A stretch of DNA of 64,000 nt from Caballeronia arvi (GTDB lineage Bacteria; Pseudomonadota; Gammaproteobacteria; Burkholderiales; Burkholderiaceae). Below, in pieces: positions 60,714 to 64,000 of the stretch. The stretch is taken from assembly GCF_001544695.2 (NCBI RefSeq), contig NZ_FCOM02000007.1:1-64000 (forward strand), in the 5' to 3' direction. The stretch's first letter is position 1. Every line of letters starts with the position of its first letter. The notes beneath the pieces are model-generated. The model was not told the origin of the DNA, ran no database searches, and saw only the letters and a program-made list of their open reading frames with translations. Position numbers and translations under genes: made by a program.

Positions 60714-60887
60714 ATGCCGCGTATCGTTTCCGCCTTTCTCTGTGCTGCATTCATCGCGCTCGGCGTGACCGCCTGCGCCGAGCCTGCTCATCAAAAGCAC
60801 GCGCCGCAAGATCCGCCGGACTACAAAGGCGTGCCGACGGACATGACGCCGCCCTCGATGCTCACGCCGTCTGCCAAGCCGCAATAG
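60714..60887 (+). CDS. Small putative lipoprotein (57 aa)
   Basis: MPRIVSAFLCAAFIALGVTAC is a signal peptide ending in a lipobox (VTAC), followed by a His/Pro/Asp-rich short tail (EPAHQKHAPQDPPDYKGVPT). Start at 60714 places the lipobox about 20 residues in, as usual; a longer frame from 60576 crosses attR and is not used. Host gene. Function unknown. Confidence 0.6.
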   Translation: MPRIVSAFLCAAFIALGVTACAEPAHQKHAPQDPPDYKGVPTDMTPPSMLTPSAKPQ

Positions 60888-60896
60888 CCATCCATG

Positions 60897-60934
60897 AAAA
60901 GCGAAGCCCCGATGCGGGCACATCGGGGCTTCTG
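60897..60934. terminator. Hairpin terminator after the small lipoprotein gene
   Basis: GAAGCCCCGATG, 6-nt loop, CATCGGGGCTTC (12-bp perfect stem). T-rich continuation is on the minus strand side only (TTTTC), so it may mainly stop leftward transcription, with the stem blocking rightward. Confidence 0.65.
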
Positions 60935-61131
60935 ACCCGCGCCACCGTTCGCGCAGAGATCGGCACGGGCTGACACCAGTCTGCGGGAATCCGCCGTGCC
61001 CCGTTGTATGCGGTTGTTTCGAGGCGTAACGCGGAAAGCGCGACCTGCCGCACGTTTCCAAAGAGTTCGTTTGGGCGGAATATCGTCAGGGCAGGTATTA
61101 TCAGGCGGACTTGTTTCAATTTGTGTCTGCC

Positions 61132-61275
61132 ATGAACCTGCTCTGGGTATTTGCCGCCGTCGCGCCGCTCGCCTTGGCATCGCTCGTTGCGTTCGCCGCA
61201 CATATCGATCCGCTGTCGGGACACTGGCGCACGCCACGCCCGAAAGACCGCAAGGACGAAACCGCCGACGCCTGA
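61132..61275 (+). CDS. Small single-helix membrane protein (47 aa)
   Basis: ATG at 61132, TGA at 61273-61275. MNLLWVFAAVAPLALASLVA then FAAHIDPLSGHWRTPRPKDR: one membrane helix with a charged cytoplasmic tail. No strong Shine-Dalgarno is visible. It fills a 370-bp space between the hairpin and a convergent lipoprotein gene. Function unknown. Confidence 0.45.
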   Translation: MNLLWVFAAVAPLALASLVAFAAHIDPLSGHWRTPRPKDRKDETADA

Positions 61276-61304
61276 CGGCGCTCATCGAATGGGTTCGGCA
61301 AGCG

Positions 61305-61634
61305 TCACTGCCTGCAGCGGATCACCATCGAACGGGTTTTGATGTTCGCCCCGAAAATTCCGCCGACGGAGCCGCCCGCCGTCGCGCCGTTGTCGGCGTC
61401 TTTCGATACCACGTCATAGCCATACGCGCCGCACGTTTCGCCTGCCTGCTTGTAGCAGGCGGCCCAGCTGGTGCTCGCATCGGCGCCGCTGCAGTTGATC
61501 GCGAAGCCCGTCTCGCCTGAAGGCAAGTAGGTCATCGTCGGGCCGCTCGCGCAGCCGGTCAGCGCAAGGGCCGCGCCGGTCAGCGCCAGAGCCGCGCCGA
61601 GCGCGGCGGTGTTCATCCTCTTCGTCAATCTCAT
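61305..61634 (-). CDS. Putative outer-membrane lipoprotein
   Basis: 109 aa. Signal peptide with lipobox LTGCAS (Cys at about residue 28). The mature part has INCSGADASTSWAACYKQAG and ETCGAYGYDVVSKDADNG: several Cys that may pair, then a Gly-rich glycine-zipper-like stretch AGGSVGGIFGANIK. Good Shine-Dalgarno (gaggaag) at the 61634 start. It follows the LysM/M23 lipoprotein gene by 29 bp, so the two likely form an operon. Confidence 0.75.
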   Translation of the reverse strand: MRLTKRMNTAALGAALALTGAALALTGCASGPTMTYLPSGETGFAINCSGADASTSWAACYKQAGETCGAYGYDVVSKDADNGATAGGSVGGIFGANIKTRSMVIRCRQ

Positions 61635-61663
61635 CGATCTTCCTCGTAACGTCCGCCCGCCGG

Positions 61664-62341
61664 TCAGCGGGGCGGCAGGTAGCGCGCCGGGTCCGTCGAG
61701 CGGCCCATGTAGCGCACCTCGAAATGCAGCATCGTGCGATCGCTGTCGGTATCGCCCATTTCGGCGATTTGCTGTCCTTGCTGCACGGTCTGGCCTTCCT
61801 TCACCAGAATCGCGCGATTGTGGGCGTAGGCGGTCAGATAATCGTCGTCGTGCTTGACGATCAGCATGTTTCCGTAGCCGCGCAAGCCATTGCCCGCGTA
61901 GACGACATTGCCGGTCGCCGCGGCGACGACAGGTGTGCCCGCCGCGTTGGCGATGTCGATGCCCTTCGAGTTCTTGCCGTCGAAGCCGCGAATGACGCTG
62001 CCCTGAGCCGGCCACACGAGCGTGACGCCCGGTCCGGCCTTGGTCTGCGACAGCGCCTGCGCGCTGGAATCGCTCTTCGCGCTCGCGGCGCCCGAAGCCG
62101 ATGAATCCGCGGCTGTGGCGCTTCCCGCCGGCGGCGCGATGCGCAGCACCTGGCCGACCTCGATGGCATCGGGATTCGTGAGCCCGTTCCAGCGTTTGAG
62201 GTTGGCCACCGTCGTGCGGTTCTCACGCGCGATCTTGGACACCGTATCGCCGCGCTCCACGCGATAGAACCCCGGTGCGACCGGCCCCGTTCCACAAGCG
62301 GCCAACACTGCGATGAGCGATGCGCAGACGAGCCGTCTCAT
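61664..62341 (-). CDS. LysM / M23 peptidase-like lipoprotein (NlpD type)
   Basis: 225 aa. Signal and lipobox MRRLVCASLIAVLAACGTG, LysM domain (YRVERGDTVSKIARENRTTV to QVLRIAPP, about residues 25-70), Ser/Ala linker, then an M23 (LytM) domain with GSVIRGFDGKNSKGIDIANA, YGNMLIVKHDDDYLTAYAHN and LHFEVRYMGRSTDPARYL. Of the usual zinc ligands (HxxxD, HxH), the first His is replaced (GIDIAN), which marks it as a degenerate LytM factor that activates amidases rather than cutting itself. Acts at division septa. Confidence 0.85.
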   Translation of the reverse strand: MRRLVCASLIAVLAACGTGPVAPGFYRVERGDTVSKIARENRTTVANLKRWNGLTNPDAIEVGQVLRIAPPAGSATAADSSASGAASAKSDSSAQALSQTKAGPGVTLVWPAQGSVIRGFDGKNSKGIDIANAAGTPVVAAATGNVVYAGNGLRGYGNMLIVKHDDDYLTAYAHNRAILVKEGQTVQQGQQIAEMGDTDSDRTMLHFEVRYMGRSTDPARYLPPR

Positions 62342-62478
62342 TCGTTTTTGCAAACCTGACCTCGCAAAGCACCGCCGCGAGCCGTGTGCATGACGGCTGC
62401 GCGGCGAATCGAAAGGCAGGATTTTACCGTCTCGGGTTTCCCCGGACAGAATGGCGCCGTACGCGGGCGCCGCGCGCC

Positions 62479-63381
62479 TTATGCGTCGGTCGTGACGACG
62501 AGCCTGAGCGAAGCCGTCTCGGTCTTGCCCGGCGCGAGCCAGCGCAGCCCGCGGCCGTTGTGGATGGCGTCCGGCAGGCCGATCCACGGCTCGACGCAAT
62601 AGAAGTCCGACGTGTCCGATTCGGTCCAGGTCGTGACGGCGTACCACGGCACCGAATCCGGCTGATGCAGCTCGAAGCTGACCGTGCGCTTCAGACCCGG
62701 CATTTTGAGCCGCATCGGCTCGTCGGATGGGCGCGTGAGGCAGTGGAACGTATCGACGATGCCCGGATCGGCCAGCGGGTAACGCGGCTGGCCCGGTTCC
62801 GGTTCGGTGATCGAGCCGTCCGCCAGTTGCCGGCGCCGCTCGGTGCGCGGCAGCTCGACGCTGCTCTCGCCACGCTGAGCGTGCGGCAGATGAAAGTAGA
62901 AGTGATGCCCTGCATAGTACGGCAGCGCGACCTCGCCCGGATTCGACGTCGTGAGTTCGACTTCGAGCGTATTGCCGTCGATGATGCGGTACGCCGCTTC
63001 GAAGCGGAACGCGAACGGATAGCCGTCGCGGGTCGCGTCGCTGTCGACGAGGGTCATGCGCAGACCGTGGCCGTCGGCGTCGCGCGTGCTGGAGAAGGGC
63101 AGGTTGCGCGCGAAGCCGTGCGTCGGCAGCGCATGCACGACGCCTTCGGGATCGCGCCATTTGCCGATTTCGCCGTCGACGAAATGCCGCCCGAGAAACG
63201 GAAAGAGCAGCGGATTGCCGCCGCGGATTTTCGCGGAATTCGACCAGTCGGGCGCGTCGGGCCAATGGATGACCGGTTCGCCGCCGACGCGCCAGGTCAT
63301 GAGCCGTCCGCCCGCGCGCGGCGCGAGCAGAAGGGCGGCGCCGTCGCGCTCGATTTCGATGACGTCAGTTTCCGGTGACAT
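62479..63381 (-). CDS. Aldose 1-epimerase family protein
   Basis: 300 aa. GGRLMTWRVGGEPVIHWPDA, NPLLFPFLGRHFVDG, HALPTHGFARNLPF (catalytic His region), PYYAGHHFYFHLP (second His) and FYCVEPWIGLPDAI (Glu/His-type catalytic Glu region) follow the galactose-mutarotase fold in order. It may act on hexose-6-phosphates (YeaD-like) rather than free aldoses. Single gene; the following 137 bp before the LysM gene hold nothing identified. Confidence 0.85.
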   Translation of the reverse strand: MSPETDVIEIERDGAALLLAPRAGGRLMTWRVGGEPVIHWPDAPDWSNSAKIRGGNPLLFPFLGRHFVDGEIGKWRDPEGVVHALPTHGFARNLPFSSTRDADGHGLRMTLVDSDATRDGYPFAFRFEAAYRIIDGNTLEVELTTSNPGEVALPYYAGHHFYFHLPHAQRGESSVELPRTERRRQLADGSITEPEPGQPRYPLADPGIVDTFHCLTRPSDEPMRLKMPGLKRTVSFELHQPDSVPWYAVTTWTESDTSDFYCVEPWIGLPDAIHNGRGLRWLAPGKTETASLRLVVTTDA

Positions 63382-63566
63382 GATGGCCGTGCGCTCCGTT
63401 GAATGGCTGGACGCCGCGCGTGCGATGCGGCGCGGCTGGAACCGTCGATTCTGCCTTGGAATTTTCTACGGAAAAACCCTTTGCGGGAAATTGCGACTGA
63501 GCAAAGCTCATGCAATATGTTGTTATGTGAACCCTGTGTTGGGAATCAGACGGACAAGGAGCAATC

Positions 63567-63653
63567 ATGGATCTGGCGATGGCAATGGGCGTCGCGATGT
63601 TCGGCCTTTTCGGCGCGAGCACGGCAATCTTCCTCTTCAAGCTGAAGGTCTGA
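63567..63653 (+). CDS. Small membrane peptide (28 aa)
   Basis: ATG at 63567 with a perfect, well-spaced Shine-Dalgarno AAGGAG, TGA at 63651-63653. MDLAMAMGVAMFGLFGASTA followed by IFLFKLKV is a single membrane helix with Lys at the end. The ribosome site and composition make it a real small-protein candidate. The 185 bp before it, divergent from the epimerase gene, should contain its promoter. Confidence 0.6.
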   Translation: MDLAMAMGVAMFGLFGASTAIFLFKLKV

Positions 63654-63949
63654 GCGGCGATCACGGTCCTGCTGCGCTCTGCGACAGTCCGAAACGACAT
63701 TGCTTTCGGATAGCTTGTATCTCACTTGCGTTATTTGTTCGTTTTGCCGACGGTTGACTGTCGGCGCAATTTGTGTGCGGTTAGCGCTTGGCTCTCGATT
63801 TCGCCACCGGCATAATCGGTCCCGTTTGCGCGCCGTATCGACTCATCCCTCCTGTTCCAACTTCCCGGTCGGCCACTTTCGGCTTCGCGTGACGCGAGGG
63901 ATGGAACTGCACGGCGCGTCCTTCATCCTCCTCAAAAAAGGACCGACGC
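63654..63949. other. Gene-free host spacer before uppP
   Basis: About 296 bp without a credible coding frame. One stem is visible (GCCGAC / GTCGGC near 63760) without a good T run, which may end the small membrane peptide transcript. No promoter hexamers stand out; nothing else recognised. Confidence 0.5.
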
Positions 63950-64000
63950 GTGACTCTGTGGTTTCTCGTTTTCTTGAGCGTGCTTCAGGGCGTGACCGAG
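63950..64000 (+). CDS. uppP: Undecaprenyl-diphosphatase, N-terminus (partial at window end)
   Basis: Starts at GTG 63950 after AAGGA. Only 17 codons are visible; VFLSVLQGVTE matches the opening of UppP/BacA membrane phosphatases (usually continued by FLPVSSS), which regenerate the lipid carrier for peptidoglycan and LPS. The rest is beyond the window, so the call rests on this short motif. Confidence 0.65.
   Translation, partial: MTLWFLVFLSVLQGVTE

Overview
The window is betaproteobacterial, high-GC chromosome of the Burkholderia / Paraburkholderia / Caballeronia group. The evidence is the host gene order ftsH-folP-glmM-pstSCAB-phoU-phoB-phoR-ppk/ppx and the presence of an olsB-like ornithine-lipid acyltransferase gene. 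The species cannot be fixed from the sequence alone.

Layout. (1) 1-15.9 kb is host DNA: the end of ftsH, folP, glmM, the complete phosphate uptake and signalling cluster pstS-pstC-pstA-pstB-phoU-phoB-phoR, then polyphosphate synthesis (ppk) and breakdown (ppx), olsB and sixA. A Pho-box array with a matching -10 precedes pstS. The roughly 730 bp between the convergent phoR and ppk genes is almost entirely one giant imperfect palindrome. (2) 15,977-60,643 is an apparently intact temperate podovirus-type prophage of about 44.6 kb, integrated in a tRNA-Pro(TGG) gene. A 48-bp direct repeat marks attL and attR. (3) 60.6-64 kb is host DNA again: the tRNA's displaced terminator, small lipoprotein and membrane-peptide genes, a LysM/M23 lipoprotein, an aldose-1-epimerase-like gene and the first codons of uppP.

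Prophage logic. Leftward early genes (26.2 to 16.1 kb) encode small proteins, a RecB/Cas4-like DUF2800 nuclease, a DUF2815 ssDNA-binding protein, a family-A DNA polymerase, a VRR-NUC nuclease and the integrase. In the circular phage genome this operon would continue across attP into the zinc-knuckle and SNF2-helicase genes now found at the other end (60.5-58.8 kb). A LexA/CI-type repressor (26.4-27.1 kb) faces a Cro-like gene. Rightward early genes add a second XRE protein, a TGT/DpdA-like enzyme and a primase-VapE helicase, followed by an iteron array that looks like a replication origin. Late genes (31.1-57.6 kb) follow the Bordetella BPP-1 / Burkholderia Bcep22 plan: terminase, T7-type portal, Bbp19-like protein, scaffold, capsid, tail tube and nozzle, ejection proteins (one with a transglycosylase domain, one of 1,933 aa with an HELGH motif), tailspike, lysis genes and an O-acetyltransferase-type lysogenic-conversion gene.

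The strongest new observations are: (a) eight copies of a 17-bp operator, consensus GTTCGGYRWTGCCGAAC, in three clusters placed exactly on three sigma70-like promoters, including one inside the early operon before the integrase genes; (b) an inverted 9-bp iteron array that begins in the last codons of the primase-helicase gene; (c) a 420-bp gene-free structured region at 21.5-21.96 kb, a candidate noncoding RNA; (d) the TGT/DpdA-like gene; (e) a glycosidase gene inside the capsid module; and (f) the giant palindrome downstream of phoR. All functional calls rest on motifs, gene order and family recognition by eye; no database search was run.
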